Source of the DNA: Oscillospiraceae bacterium
GTDB taxonomy: Bacteria; Bacillota; Clostridia; Oscillospirales; Oscillospiraceae
Length of the DNA stretch: 12,583 nt
Assembly (NCBI GenBank): GCA_024404215.1
Contig: JAKSQI010000032.1
Span: 1-12,583, forward strand
Reading direction: 5' to 3'
In this document: positions 1-7,318 of the stretch, one piece after another
Layout: the number at the start of each line of letters is the position of its first letter
How positions within the stretch are numbered: position 1 is the first letter of the stretch
Program-made: the position numbers and the translations under genes
Notes under the pieces: generated by a model
Told to the model about the DNA's origin: nothing
What the model saw: only the letters and a program-made list of their open reading frames with translations
Database searches by the model: none

Positions 1-506
1 TCTGTCAGCTGCAGGTAACGGGGGCCCTTAACCTTGGTAGCGTACATGGTGCCAACCTGGCTGACCAGACCCTTGCCCAAATCCTCCAAACCGGCGCCTA
101 CAGGCAGACCGTTTTCGGAGAAGGCTGTCTGGCTGCGGCCATATACAATCTGCAGGAAAAGCTCGCGCATGGCGGTGTTAATGGCATCGCAGACCAGGTC
201 CGTGTTCAGGGCTTCCAGAATGGTTTTGCCAATTAAAATCTCGCTGGCCATGGCGGCAGAGTGGGTCATGCCGGAACAGCCGATGGTTTCTACCAAAGCT
301 TCTTCAATGATGCCGTCCTTGATGTTCAGGGTCAGCTTGCAGGCGCCCTGCTGAGGGGCACACCAGCCGATGCCGTGGGTCAGACCGGATACATCCTTAA
401 TCTCTTTTACCTGTACCCATTTGCCCTCTTCGGGAATGGGAGCAGGACCATGATAAGCGCCCTTGGCAACCGGGCACATGCGCTCTACTTCTGCAGAGTA
501 AATCAT
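1..506 (-). CDS. NifU-like iron-sulfur cluster assembly scaffold protein (3' part missing)
   Basis: The first 168 codons read from ATG at 506 with no stop before the left edge. The sequence resembles the clostridial iron-sulfur scaffold family usually found next to a GGGtGRT protein, a relative of NifU/IscU. It shows WCAPQQGAC (C49, C56), ETIGCSGM (C77) and DLVCDA (C106). Three of these regions correspond in order to the cluster-binding cysteines of IscU/NifU scaffolds. The family is about 220-240 residues from memory, so roughly a quarter is missing. The start is supported by GAGGAGAG just upstream and by an extended -10 box at 575-583. A scaffold accepts iron and sulfur, builds a cluster and passes it to apoproteins. 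The SufC/SufB-like operon lies just upstream on the same strand, which fits that role. The GGGtGRT partner would be expected beyond the left edge. The family assignment is confident; its biochemical activity has been inferred from relatives. Confidence 0.85.
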   Translation of the reverse strand, partial: MIYSAEVERMCPVAKGAYHGPAPIPEEGKWVQVKEIKDVSGLTHGIGWCAPQQGACKLTLNIKDGIIEEALVETIGCSGMTHSAAMASEILIGKTILEALNTDLVCDAINTAMRELFLQIVYGRSQTAFSENGLPVGAGLEDLGKGLVSQVGTMYATKVKGPRYLQLT

Positions 507-574
507 ATGTCTCTCTCCTCAAATTAAAGGTTTTGAAATCGGAGCTCATAAAACTCCAAGGATACAATACAGGC

Positions 575-583
575 ATTATAGCA
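575..583 (-). promoter_or_regulatory. Extended -10 promoter of the scaffold gene
   Basis: The minus strand reads TGCTATAAT, a perfect -10 box with the TGn extension. The region 17-18 bp upstream is T-rich with only a poor -35 match, as is common for extended -10 promoters. It predicts a leader of about 60 bases before the ATG at 506. It implies that the scaffold gene is transcribed apart from the suf operon, whose terminator lies upstream. Confidence 0.55.
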
Positions 584-618
584 TTGAAAAGGCAGAATAG
601 CAATGCAGAAAAGAATAA

Positions 619-662
619 CTCCCCTCTCCTTGCCGCAGCGGGCTGCGGCAAGGAGAGGGGAG
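619..662. repeat. Perfect 20-bp inverted repeat (long hairpin)
   Basis: The arms at 619-638 and 643-662 are exact reverse complements separated by a 4-base loop (CGGG). On the minus strand the stem is followed by a moderately T-rich stretch (TTATTCTTTT), so it could act as a second, backup terminator after the suf operon. It is much longer and more GC-rich than needed for that. It may instead be a REP/MITE-like repeat. No second copy is seen in this window. Confidence 0.7.
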
Positions 663-737
663 GGGGAGCCAAGTCACGGGAGCCGATAACTGAATACGGG
701 GCGGCGGCCGGGAGCGGCCTTTCAGAGCGGCGGTCAG

Positions 738-766
738 AAAAACAGCCTGCGCTTTTGCGCAGGCTG
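738..766 (-). terminator. Terminator of the sufC-sufB operon
   Basis: A perfect 10-bp stem (CAGCCTGCGC with GCGCAGGCTG, 743-766) with a 4-base loop is followed on the minus strand by five T (738-742). It lies 10 bases past the stop codon of the SufB-like gene, a textbook intrinsic terminator. A small perfect hairpin (706-719, GGCCG/CGGCC) and the 20-bp hairpin at 619-662 follow downstream. Confidence 0.85.
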
Positions 767-776
767 CGGAGATGCT

Positions 777-1694
777 TTATTTCAGGAAGCCGTTAATAAT
801 CTGCTCTTCGGCTTCTTTCTGGGTCAGACCCAGGGTCATGAGCTTAATCAGCTGCTCACCGGCGATACGGCCGATGGCGGCTTCGTGCACCAGAGAGGCA
901 TCCGGGTGGTTAGCATTGATTTCCGGAATGGCGGAAACCACGGCGCTGTCCATGATGATGGCGTCACACTCACTGCGGCCTTCGCAGAGATTGTCACCGT
1001 CAATGTGGGAGCGGAAAAGCTGGCGGGATTCATCCTGAGCAACGCTGCGGGATACCACGTGGGTAGAGCTGTTCTCACCCTCCAGCTTGACATCAAAGCC
1101 GGTTTCGGCAAACTGCTTGCCGTGAGTCAAGATTTTTTCCCGTACGATGAAGGAGGCATCCTTGCCGACCGTGCCCTTGGTGACACGAATGGTATTGTCA
1201 ATGCCGCGAATCTGGGTGGTTTCCATTTCCAAATAGGCACCCTCACCCAGGGTCACTTCAGTTGTGGGATTCATAATCCGCTCACCGGTGCCTTCGCCCT
1301 CACCGTAATGCTTTTCCACATACTTGACCCGGGCATTTTTTTCCAGGAAAAAGCGGTGAATGCCGCTGTGCTCACTGGTCTGATCACCACTGTTGTGGAT
1401 GCCGCAGCCGGCAACGATAACAATATCACTGTCTTCACCAATGTGGAAGTCGTTATAGACCAGTTCCTTGATGCCGGTTTGGGCAATGATAACGGGAATG
1501 TGGACAGACTCATTTTTTGTGCCGGGCTTAACGTAGATATCAATGCCGGGAAGATTGTCCTTGGTGACAATTTCAATGTTTTCACTGCTGCCTTTGCTGT
1601 CAAGGCGGCCGTTGATTCGAATGCTGTAGGCACCCTTGGGAACCTCATGCAGGTCGGAAACCTGCTGCAGCAGAGTTTTCTGAATGGCATCCAT
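777..1694 (-). CDS. Short SufB/SufD-family Fe-S assembly protein (SmsB-like)
   Basis: 305 residues, well under the roughly 420-490 of SufD/SufB in Proteobacteria. This fits the compact SufB-like protein of minimal two-component SufBC (SmsBC) systems in archaea and anaerobic bacteria. The right-handed beta-helix core is recognisable, and the C-terminal region keeps GRSECDA (C243) and VHEAAIGRI (H270, E271). These match the Cys and His-Glu pair that are essential in SufB/SufD complexes. The protein would form the scaffold on which SufC drives de novo Fe-S assembly in the cytoplasm. Its ATG overlaps the sufC stop by one base (TGATG), and an AGGAGG site lies inside the end of sufC, so the two are translationally coupled. 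No separate SufD, SufS or SufU is visible here. Family membership is sure; whether it works as a homodimer like SmsB is inference. Confidence 0.88.
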   Translation of the reverse strand: MDAIQKTLLQQVSDLHEVPKGAYSIRINGRLDSKGSSENIEIVTKDNLPGIDIYVKPGTKNESVHIPVIIAQTGIKELVYNDFHIGEDSDIVIVAGCGIHNSGDQTSEHSGIHRFFLEKNARVKYVEKHYGEGEGTGERIMNPTTEVTLGEGAYLEMETTQIRGIDNTIRVTKGTVGKDASFIVREKILTHGKQFAETGFDVKLEGENSSTHVVSRSVAQDESRQLFRSHIDGDNLCEGRSECDAIIMDSAVVSAIPEINANHPDASLVHEAAIGRIAGEQLIKLMTLGLTQKEAEEQIINGFLK

Positions 1695-2407
1695 CAGTCC
1701 TTGCCTCCTTCCATTTTGTGGCAGCTTGCGGAAGAAGCCAAAATAGCAGGCAGAATTTCTTCCTTGGTGCCAATGGCATCAATTTTGCCGGCCTTCAGCA
1801 GAACGATTTTATCCGCAATATCCAGAATGCGTTCCTGGTGGGAGATAATAACAATGCTGCCGTTGGTGCGTTCGTGCATGTTTTCAAATACACGAATCAG
1901 GCTTTGGAAGCTCCAAAGGTCAATGCCGGCCTCAGGCTCATCAAAAATGGTGAGCTTGGTGCCTCTGGCATTTGCCATGGCAATTTCAATGCGCTTGAGT
2001 TCGCCGCCGGACAGACTGGCATTCAGCTCACGGTTGACATAGTCACGGGCGCAGAGACCAACATCGGACAGATAGTCACAAGCGGCTGCGGCAGAGAGCT
2101 TTTTGCCGGCGGCCAAGGAAATCAAATCCAAGACGGTAAGACCCTTGAAGCGAACAGGCTGCTGAAAAGCAAAGGTGACACCGGCCTGAGCACGCTCGGT
2201 AATGGACAGCTCGGTAATATCCTGGCCATCCAGCAGGATGCGGCCGGAGGTAGGGGGCAGAATACCGGTGACGATTTTAGCCAGGGTGGATTTGCCGCTG
2301 CCGTTGGGGCCGGTGATGGCCACAAAGCGCTCATCAATGGTGAGGCTGACATCATCCAAAATGGTTTTGCCGTCAGCCTGATAAGTTATATTCTGTAATT
2401 CAAGCAT
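1694..2407 (-). CDS. sufC: SufC-like ABC ATPase of Fe-S assembly
   Basis: A 237-residue soluble ABC ATPase with all nucleotide-binding motifs: Walker A GPNGSGKST (33-41), Q-loop near Q82-Q83, signature LSGGELKR (132-139), Walker B LTIFDEPEAGID (152-163, catalytic E157) and H-loop H190. There are no membrane segments. The signature followed by KRIEIA and the EPEAGID Walker B are typical of SufC rather than of a transporter ATPase. It powers conformational change of the SufB-like partner encoded directly downstream, with which it overlaps by one base. It is the first gene of the operon. An AGGAG ribosome site precedes the ATG. The assignment rests on motifs plus the adjacent SufB-like gene. Confidence 0.9.
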   Translation of the reverse strand: MLELQNITYQADGKTILDDVSLTIDERFVAITGPNGSGKSTLAKIVTGILPPTSGRILLDGQDITELSITERAQAGVTFAFQQPVRFKGLTVLDLISLAAGKKLSAAAACDYLSDVGLCARDYVNRELNASLSGGELKRIEIAMANARGTKLTIFDEPEAGIDLWSFQSLIRVFENMHERTNGSIVIISHQERILDIADKIVLLKAGKIDAIGTKEEILPAILASSASCHKMEGGKD

Positions 2408-2444
2408 AGTATTTCTCCTGAATGTATATTACTGCATCCTTTAT

Positions 2445-2473
2445 ATTGTACAAAAAAACAATAGTCTATGCAA
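2445..2473 (-). promoter_or_regulatory. Candidate promoter of the sufC-sufB operon
   Basis: On the minus strand, TTGCAT (2468-2473) and TACAAT (2445-2450) are separated by 17 bases, about 38 bases before the sufC ATG. The -10 is good and the -35 weak. A nearby alternative is TTGTAC with a 16-base spacer to TAATAT. Confidence 0.4.
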
Positions 2474-2530
2474 GAGAGATTCCTTTACTTTCCTACATTT
2501 TTTCCTGTGGCAGGAAGGGAAATGACGGTG

Positions 2531-2559
2531 TTGTATCCTTGGATTTTCAGGAGTATAAT
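2531..2559 (+). promoter_or_regulatory. Promoter of the acetyltransferase-DUF169 operon
   Basis: TTGTAT (2531-2536) and a perfect TATAAT (2554-2559) are separated by 17 bases. The predicted transcript start near 2566 lies downstream of the ATG at 2468, which rules out the long reading frame and supports translation from 2603. Confidence 0.65.
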
Positions 2560-2602
2560 AATAAAAAAGCGGTACGACCGCAATTACGGAGGTAATCTAG
2601 TC

Positions 2603-3391
2603 ATGTTCAAAGACCATAAGCTGCCCCTGCCTGATTTAACCGCTTATCTGCGGCGCATCGGCGTGGAAGAGGACAATCTTTCACCTGACCTTCCAACCCT
2701 GAACCGTTTGATGAAGGCCCAGCTGACCCATGTGCCTTTTGAAAACATGGATGTTTTTCGTTTTAAAACTGCTCCGGACCTCAGCATTCCGGTTCTGTTT
2801 GACCGCATTGTAACCAAACGCCGCGGGGGCTACTGCTTTGAGCTGAACGCGCTTTTCTTCAGCCTGCTTCAGGCTGTTGGCTATGATGTGTATCCGGTTG
2901 CCTGCCGGATTCTCTATGGCCACGGTCTGTTTATGCCTTACAGCCATAGAGCAAATATTGTTACTTTGGATGGGATGAAGTATTTTGTGGATGTAGGCTA
3001 CGGAGGCCCCTCTGCTCATTGTGCCGTTCCCTATGAGGGGGAGGTTAATACCTTCTTCATGGCCCAAAACAAGGGCATTACCGAGCTCCGCCGCCATGAG
3101 AACGGAAACGATGTGCTGGTTATGGAATACACCGACCAGCCCTTTGACCCGGTGGACTTTATCGCTCTGAATTTCTATGTTGCCTGTGGGCCCCGGGCCT
3201 TTTTCCAGATGATGCCGATTATTAATCTAACCACGGAAACCGGCAGCAAAAGCATTTCCGGTGATGTCTACAAGTGCCACGATAAGGGCGAGGTTACGGA
3301 GCGTAAGCTAAGCGGTGATGTCGAACTGTATCAGGCGCTGAAGGAAGAATTCGGCATTTGCCTGGATGACGGACAGGAGGAACAGAAATGA
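2603..3391 (+). CDS. Arylamine N-acetyltransferase (NAT family)
   Basis: 262 residues from ATG 2603, close to the usual 250-290 of bacterial NATs. The cysteine-protease-like catalytic triad is intact: C78 in RGGYCFE, H115 in SHRANIV and D130 in FVDVGYG. The N-terminal PFENMD motif is also typical. These cytosolic enzymes transfer acetyl (or another acyl) from coenzyme A to arylamines, hydrazines or arylhydroxylamines by a ping-pong mechanism. Homologues in biosynthetic clusters instead form amide bonds, so the natural substrate is open. The frame is open back to 2468, but the promoter at 2531-2559 and the GGAGG ribosome site at 2588-2592 fix the start at 2603. The stop overlaps the start of the next gene by four bases (ATGA), indicating a coupled operon. 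Confidence 0.92.
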   Translation: MFKDHKLPLPDLTAYLRRIGVEEDNLSPDLPTLNRLMKAQLTHVPFENMDVFRFKTAPDLSIPVLFDRIVTKRRGGYCFELNALFFSLLQAVGYDVYPVACRILYGHGLFMPYSHRANIVTLDGMKYFVDVGYGGPSAHCAVPYEGEVNTFFMAQNKGITELRRHENGNDVLVMEYTDQPFDPVDFIALNFYVACGPRAFFQMMPIINLTTETGSKSISGDVYKCHDKGEVTERKLSGDVELYQALKEEFGICLDDGQEEQK

Positions 3392-4149
3392 AAATATCAG
3401 ACATGGATTTCTCGGTTCTGGACAAGCTGAACCTGCCGTTGCCTGCTATCGGCGTCAAGTTTGACCTTTTCCGGCCTAAAGACTGCCCCCAGCTCCCCAT
3501 GGAGGAAAAGATGAGCCTGTGTGAAATGTTCCGCAAGTGCCAGGATACGGGGGAGGAGTTCTACTTCGGCAAGGATAACGACGAGACCTGCGTGGGTAAG
3601 TGCATTCTGGGAATGGAGCAGTTTCCCGGTTCCGCCGTCAGCGGTCAGATTGGCCAGCGCCTGGGTGTATGGCAGGATCCCCGGGGCAACCGCAATGTGT
3701 ACCGCCATGTGAAGCTGCTGGCTAAGGACAGCTGCAATTATGTCCGCTTCTGCCCCAGCAGCAAGCTGACCTTTATGCCGGATGTTCTGGTTTTGGCAGC
3801 CCCCATTTCCATTGGTGAGAAAATCATGCGGGCTACCACCTATGCTACCGGCATGCCTTACCAGTCTAAAAGCACAGCGGTTATGGGCTGCAGCTGGTTT
3901 TTGACCTACCCCTATGAAACCGGCGAAGTGAATTTCATGCTGCCCGGTTTGGTTCACGGCCCCCATGGCCGCCATCTGTGGGAAGAAAACACCATGCTGA
4001 TTTCCATTCCCTTCCCCTGGATTCCCACCTTCCTGGCCAGTCTGGAGGAAATGCCCCTGGATTTAACCGGCCACGAAAGCAAGTCTGCTTATTATGCTGA
4101 GTTTGAAGGCATTTTGGCGGATTTGGCAGAGGAAATGAAAAATCCCTAA
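3388..4149 (+). CDS. DUF169 family protein
   Basis: 253 residues with the look of the DUF169 family, a group without an established function in bacteria and archaea. It has a conserved opening (PAIGVKF), then cysteines spaced as C45, C51, C68 and C72 (SLCEMF, RKCQD, DETCVGKC). Such spacing could hold a metal or Fe-S cluster, but that is inference. No signal peptide or membrane segment is seen. Its start codon overlaps the stop of the NAT gene (ATGA), and GGAGGAA precedes it, so it is made with the acetyltransferase. It may assist the same small-molecule pathway. A terminator follows after about 10 bases. I make no functional claim beyond the family name. Confidence 0.8.
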   Translation: MKISDMDFSVLDKLNLPLPAIGVKFDLFRPKDCPQLPMEEKMSLCEMFRKCQDTGEEFYFGKDNDETCVGKCILGMEQFPGSAVSGQIGQRLGVWQDPRGNRNVYRHVKLLAKDSCNYVRFCPSSKLTFMPDVLVLAAPISIGEKIMRATTYATGMPYQSKSTAVMGCSWFLTYPYETGEVNFMLPGLVHGPHGRHLWEENTMLISIPFPWIPTFLASLEEMPLDLTGHESKSAYYAEFEGILADLAEEMKNP

Positions 4150-4159
4150 CGAATACATG

Positions 4160-4189
4160 CGGCTGCCTCTGCCCGGGGCAGCCGTTTTT
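4160..4189 (+). terminator. Terminator of the acetyltransferase-DUF169 operon
   Basis: An 8-bp stem CGGCTGCC/GGCAGCCG (4160-4167 with 4177-4184) is followed by five T. It sits 10 bases after the DUF169 stop. Confidence 0.8.
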
Positions 4190-4265
4190 AATCCCGGACG
4201 CAGAAAAAGCCCATTCATGGGACAGCTGAAGGTGTAAGCTGAAGCTGGAGGGAAGGGAGGAGCCT

Positions 4266-5678
4266 ATGGCCGAATTACAATATGCCCTGCGGGAAGGGCA
4301 GCTGGTTTACATTGATGAGGTTAAAAACGGACTGCAGTGCGGCTGCCTCTGCCCTGCCTGCGGTGCTGTGCTTATTGCTGCCAACGGAGGCAGCCAGACG
4401 GAGCACCATTTTCGCCACTATCACGGGGCGGACTGCGGCCTGGCAAGAGAAACGGCTCTGCATCTGCTGGGAAAGGAAATACTCCTGCAGGACCGCTGTC
4501 TTTTCCTCCCGGGTTTTCCGGAGGGGGGACGGTTGACTTCCTTTGACCGAGCCCTTGCGGAACAGCAGATATCCCCTGCAGTGAGGGCCGATGTTCTGCT
4601 GGAAGGACCGGGGTCGCAGTTGAATGTGGAAATCCGGGTTACCCATGCTGTGGATGCCATCAAGCGGCAGCACCTGATGGAGCTGGAGCTGCCCACGGTG
4701 GAAATTGACTTGTCCGGCTTTTTGGGAATGGCCTACCGGGAGGAGAATTTGCGGGAGGTCATCCGCAGTGGGCGTCACACACGGTGGGTTTATCATCCCC
4801 AAAGTCGGGGCTATTACCTTATGGCTGAGCTCTGCGACTATCTGCCCTTAAGTGAGGACGGCAGCTGCTACTGCCCCTTGCGGGAAAAGCGCATGATGCT
4901 TCAGCCGGGAAGGAACTCCTGCCGCAACTGCCGCTATATGCGCCCGCAATACTTGGGGGCGGCGGGGGAGGGCTGTCTGCCCTGTGCCTGGCGATTCTGC
5001 ACCCTTAGGTATGATTGTGTGGAAGAGATAATAGAGATGGAACGGGAAGAGGGCCGGGTGCTTTCGGCTGTCATACGGGCAGACGGAAAGCGCCTGCGGC
5101 TGCAGGGAGAGGCCAACGATATTCTGACGGTAAAGCTGCCTAAAAAGCTGAGAACCGCGCAGGAAGCCGGGCCCTATTTCACGGTATATGAGCTTTGGCA
5201 GCCCGGCTTTGCTTCCATGGTAGTGCGGAACTGTGAAACCGGCAAAGCCCTCCTGCTGCTGGGGAAGGACGGCAAGCTGCCCCTGCGGGACAATAAGCCC
5301 GTAGGCTACTATGCGGCGGACCTGCATCCCGGCTATGACTGCAGCAAAAAGCGCTATACCCTATGGGCGGCGGATAAGGCGGTTTGGATTCTGGAGCATT
5401 GTGTAACCAATCATAAGGCCGGCCAGGGGCCCGGGCCGGATAAGCGCAGTATCTATGACCGCAGCTGCCATACGCTGGAGGAGCTGTGGAAGAGAAGCGG
5501 AAGGCGAACCTTCCATGTCAGGCACATGGGCAATGGCCAGGCCTATTGTCTAGAGGTTGAGGGTGGGCGCATTACCGCTATTCGCCGGGCTGATCCGGAA
5601 ACCGGACTTCTGTCGGAGGACGACTTCCGGGAGGAGGTTCGTCCCTTTTACCGAACACCAATCTGGCAGTGGTTATGA
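4266..5678 (+). CDS. CoiA-like protein with zinc finger and PD-(D/E)XK-like nuclease core
   Basis: 470 residues. The N-terminus (about 24-60) has CGCLCPACG (C25, C27, C29, C32) followed by EHHFRHYHG, the Cys/His pattern at the start of CoiA-family proteins. Residues about 105-150 contain RADVLLE (D109), NVEIRVTH (E122, R124) and VEIDLS, which resembles a PD-(D/E)XK nuclease core with Arg at the usual Lys/Gln position. A second cysteine group follows (C201, C203, C219, C222, C237, C240, C245), probably a zinc ribbon. The C-terminal 220 residues are not recognised. CoiA acts in processing incoming DNA during transformation, but no competence gene is seen nearby, so a role in DNA uptake, repair or defence is open. 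An AAGGGAGGAG ribosome site precedes the ATG. It is flanked by terminators, so it appears monocistronic. Family call moderate; nuclease activity inferred. Confidence 0.65.
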   Translation: MAELQYALREGQLVYIDEVKNGLQCGCLCPACGAVLIAANGGSQTEHHFRHYHGADCGLARETALHLLGKEILLQDRCLFLPGFPEGGRLTSFDRALAEQQISPAVRADVLLEGPGSQLNVEIRVTHAVDAIKRQHLMELELPTVEIDLSGFLGMAYREENLREVIRSGRHTRWVYHPQSRGYYLMAELCDYLPLSEDGSCYCPLREKRMMLQPGRNSCRNCRYMRPQYLGAAGEGCLPCAWRFCTLRYDCVEEIIEMEREEGRVLSAVIRADGKRLRLQGEANDILTVKLPKKLRTAQEAGPYFTVYELWQPGFASMVVRNCETGKALLLLGKDGKLPLRDNKPVGYYAADLHPGYDCSKKRYTLWAADKAVWILEHCVTNHKAGQGPGPDKRSIYDRSCHTLEELWKRSGRRTFHVRHMGNGQAYCLEVEGGRITAIRRADPETGLLSEDDFREEVRPFYRTPIWQWL

Positions 5679-5681
5679 AAC

Positions 5682-5722
5682 AAAAAGCATCCTTTCGCTT
5701 TTGTACGGAAGGATGCTTTTTT
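5682..5722. terminator. Bidirectional terminator between convergent genes
   Basis: The stem GCATCCTTTCG with CGGAAGGATGC (5687-5697 with 5706-5716, one G-T pair) has five A before it and six T after it. It therefore can end the CoiA-like gene on the plus strand and the flavoprotein gene on the minus strand, which stop on either side of it. Confidence 0.88.
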
Positions 5723-5730
5723 CTATGGTA

Positions 5731-7236
5731 TTATTTTTTGCCGGCAAGGATTTCGGCAGTGAGCTTGCCGAAGGTTATGCAGCGGCCATGGCAGCTGCCG
5801 TTGATCAGCAGGGGGTAGTCAATGGCATAGAGGTCGCCGGCAACATTGCCCACGGCGTAGAGGCCCTCGATAGGCTGCTGTTTTGTGTCCAGCACCTGCA
5901 TGCGGGCGTTCATGGAGAGCCCGGCTGGGATGTGCAGCAGACTGCCGCTGATTTTAAGGGCGTAGAAGGGGCCCTTGCGGCAATCACTCATGAGCTCTTT
6001 GCGCTTACCAAAGTCTTCGTCATTACCCCGGTCGCAGAGCTCGTTATAGCGGTCTACGGTTTTTGTCAGTTCGCCTGCCGGAATACCCAGCTGAGCAGCC
6101 AAGCCCTCCAGGGTGTCGTCCTTCCAGCCGTCAATGCCCTCGGCTACGCAGGTGTTCACGGCATATTCCACGGCCCTCGGGTCAAAGGGGGTTCCGTAGG
6201 GACGGACGGTGGAATCCCAGAACAGCCCGCCGCCGTATTGGATGGTATCGGACAGGTCCTGCAGATAGTCGCTGTCAAAGATGACATAGCCGTAGGGATA
6301 ATCCGGATTGTGGCGGACGGTATAGGTGGCCTTGCCCTGGGCCCAGCAATCTTCATTCATGTAGCGCTGGCCCTGCTGGTTCACTAACAGGAAATAGAAA
6401 CTGTTGATGGAATAAGCCATGATGTGCATGGCGAAGGGGAAGGGGCCTTCCTGCATGTCTGCGCCGGCCCAGATACCCATGCGGTGGCCGTCCCCGGTCA
6501 GCTGGGGGGCATGGTGGTTGATGTTGGTGGTGGCCTTTAAGGCGAAGGGGGCCAGGTCCTCACACATCTGACGGTTGCCGGAAATATCACCGGTGGCCAG
6601 AACTACGCCCTTTTCGGCAAGATAGCGGGTATAGCCCTCCTGCCCTTTGGAACGGGCAATCACACCAATCACCCGACCCTGTTCCTTTATCAGCTGGCAG
6701 GCGGAGGTGTTTACCCGGTAGTCCAAACCATAGGACAGGGCCTCCTCCAGCAATAAGGAGGCCAGCCCCTCTACGCCGCCGGCGAAAATATGGGTGCAGA
6801 CAAATTCCTTGTAGGCTTCACCGTGATAGCCGCCGCCGAAGATATAGGAATGAATGCCGCGGGCATCGGTTTTATCCAGCAGCCAGTCCATGGCGGGCTC
6901 GCTTTCCTTCAAAAAGGTGCGGATAATGTCAATTTTGGCCCGATGGCCGGTAGCGGTCATCCATTCCCGGGTGATGTCGTCAATGTTATTTTCAATGCCA
7001 TTTTGGCGCAGAAGACGGGAGTTGGCTACGCCGACATGAAGTCCACGGGCACTGTTACGCTTGCCCTTTTCCAGCAGAACGGTTTTTAAACCCAGTTCCC
7101 CGCAGCGGGCAGCTGCCGAAACGCCGGATAGGCCGGCACCCACAATTACTACCTGAGCTCGGACGGTTTCGCAAATCTCTTCCTCCGGAATTGGCGGCGG
7201 GGCAATACCCCAGCTGTATTTGTCATATTTTGCCAT
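5731..7236 (-). CDS. FAD-dependent reductase, fumarate-reductase flavoprotein superfamily
   Basis: 501 residues from ATG 7236, preceded by GGAGGAAG. The N-terminal dinucleotide fold VVIVGAGLSG (29-38) ending in LLEK (E56) binds FAD. Middle motifs TGDGHRMG and GQRYMNE, and the C-terminal GLYAVGNVAGD with HGRCITFG, are those of the FrdA/SdhA/flavocytochrome c superfamily. LLHIPAGLSMN probably supplies the histidine equivalent to the one that binds substrate in fumarate reductases. The following YPLLINGSCHG stretch lacks the Arg that anchors fumarate in flavocytochrome c, so the substrate is probably another activated alkene. There is no signal peptide, heme motif or FMN domain, so it is a cytoplasmic single-domain enzyme needing an electron donor. 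The frame is open upstream to 7944, but that overlaps the divergent hydrogenase and is not coding. Family sure; substrate unknown. Confidence 0.85.
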   Translation of the reverse strand: MAKYDKYSWGIAPPPIPEEEICETVRAQVVIVGAGLSGVSAAARCGELGLKTVLLEKGKRNSARGLHVGVANSRLLRQNGIENNIDDITREWMTATGHRAKIDIIRTFLKESEPAMDWLLDKTDARGIHSYIFGGGYHGEAYKEFVCTHIFAGGVEGLASLLLEEALSYGLDYRVNTSACQLIKEQGRVIGVIARSKGQEGYTRYLAEKGVVLATGDISGNRQMCEDLAPFALKATTNINHHAPQLTGDGHRMGIWAGADMQEGPFPFAMHIMAYSINSFYFLLVNQQGQRYMNEDCWAQGKATYTVRHNPDYPYGYVIFDSDYLQDLSDTIQYGGGLFWDSTVRPYGTPFDPRAVEYAVNTCVAEGIDGWKDDTLEGLAAQLGIPAGELTKTVDRYNELCDRGNDEDFGKRKELMSDCRKGPFYALKISGSLLHIPAGLSMNARMQVLDTKQQPIEGLYAVGNVAGDLYAIDYPLLINGSCHGRCITFGKLTAEILAGKK

Positions 7237-7270
7237 GAGATGCTTCCTCCATCTAAAAATCCTTACAAAC

Positions 7271-7299
7271 AGTCTATCACGAAATGAAAAGGGTTTAAA
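7271..7299 (-). promoter_or_regulatory. Candidate promoter of the flavoprotein gene
   Basis: On the minus strand TTTAAA (7294-7299) and TAGACT (7271-7276) are 17 bases apart, and the -10 carries the TGn extension (TGATAGACT). The match is fair. Confidence 0.45.
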
Positions 7300-7318
7300 G
7301 AATATTTTACGATTTTTT

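Noticed and set aside
885..2042. Long plus-strand frame of 385 codons opposite the suf genes
   Set aside because: It is antisense to two clear genes, has no ribosome site and no recognisable family; it is a coding shadow.
550..2543. TTGTATCCTTGGA shared between the acetyltransferase promoter and the scaffold leader (opposite strand)
   Set aside because: A few 13-base matches are expected by chance in a window this size, and the second copy has no -10 box at the right distance.
2468..2602. In-frame upstream extension of the acetyltransferase with an ATG at 2468
   Set aside because: The promoter at 2531-2559 lies inside it, family homology begins after 2603, and the good ribosome site is at 2588-2592.
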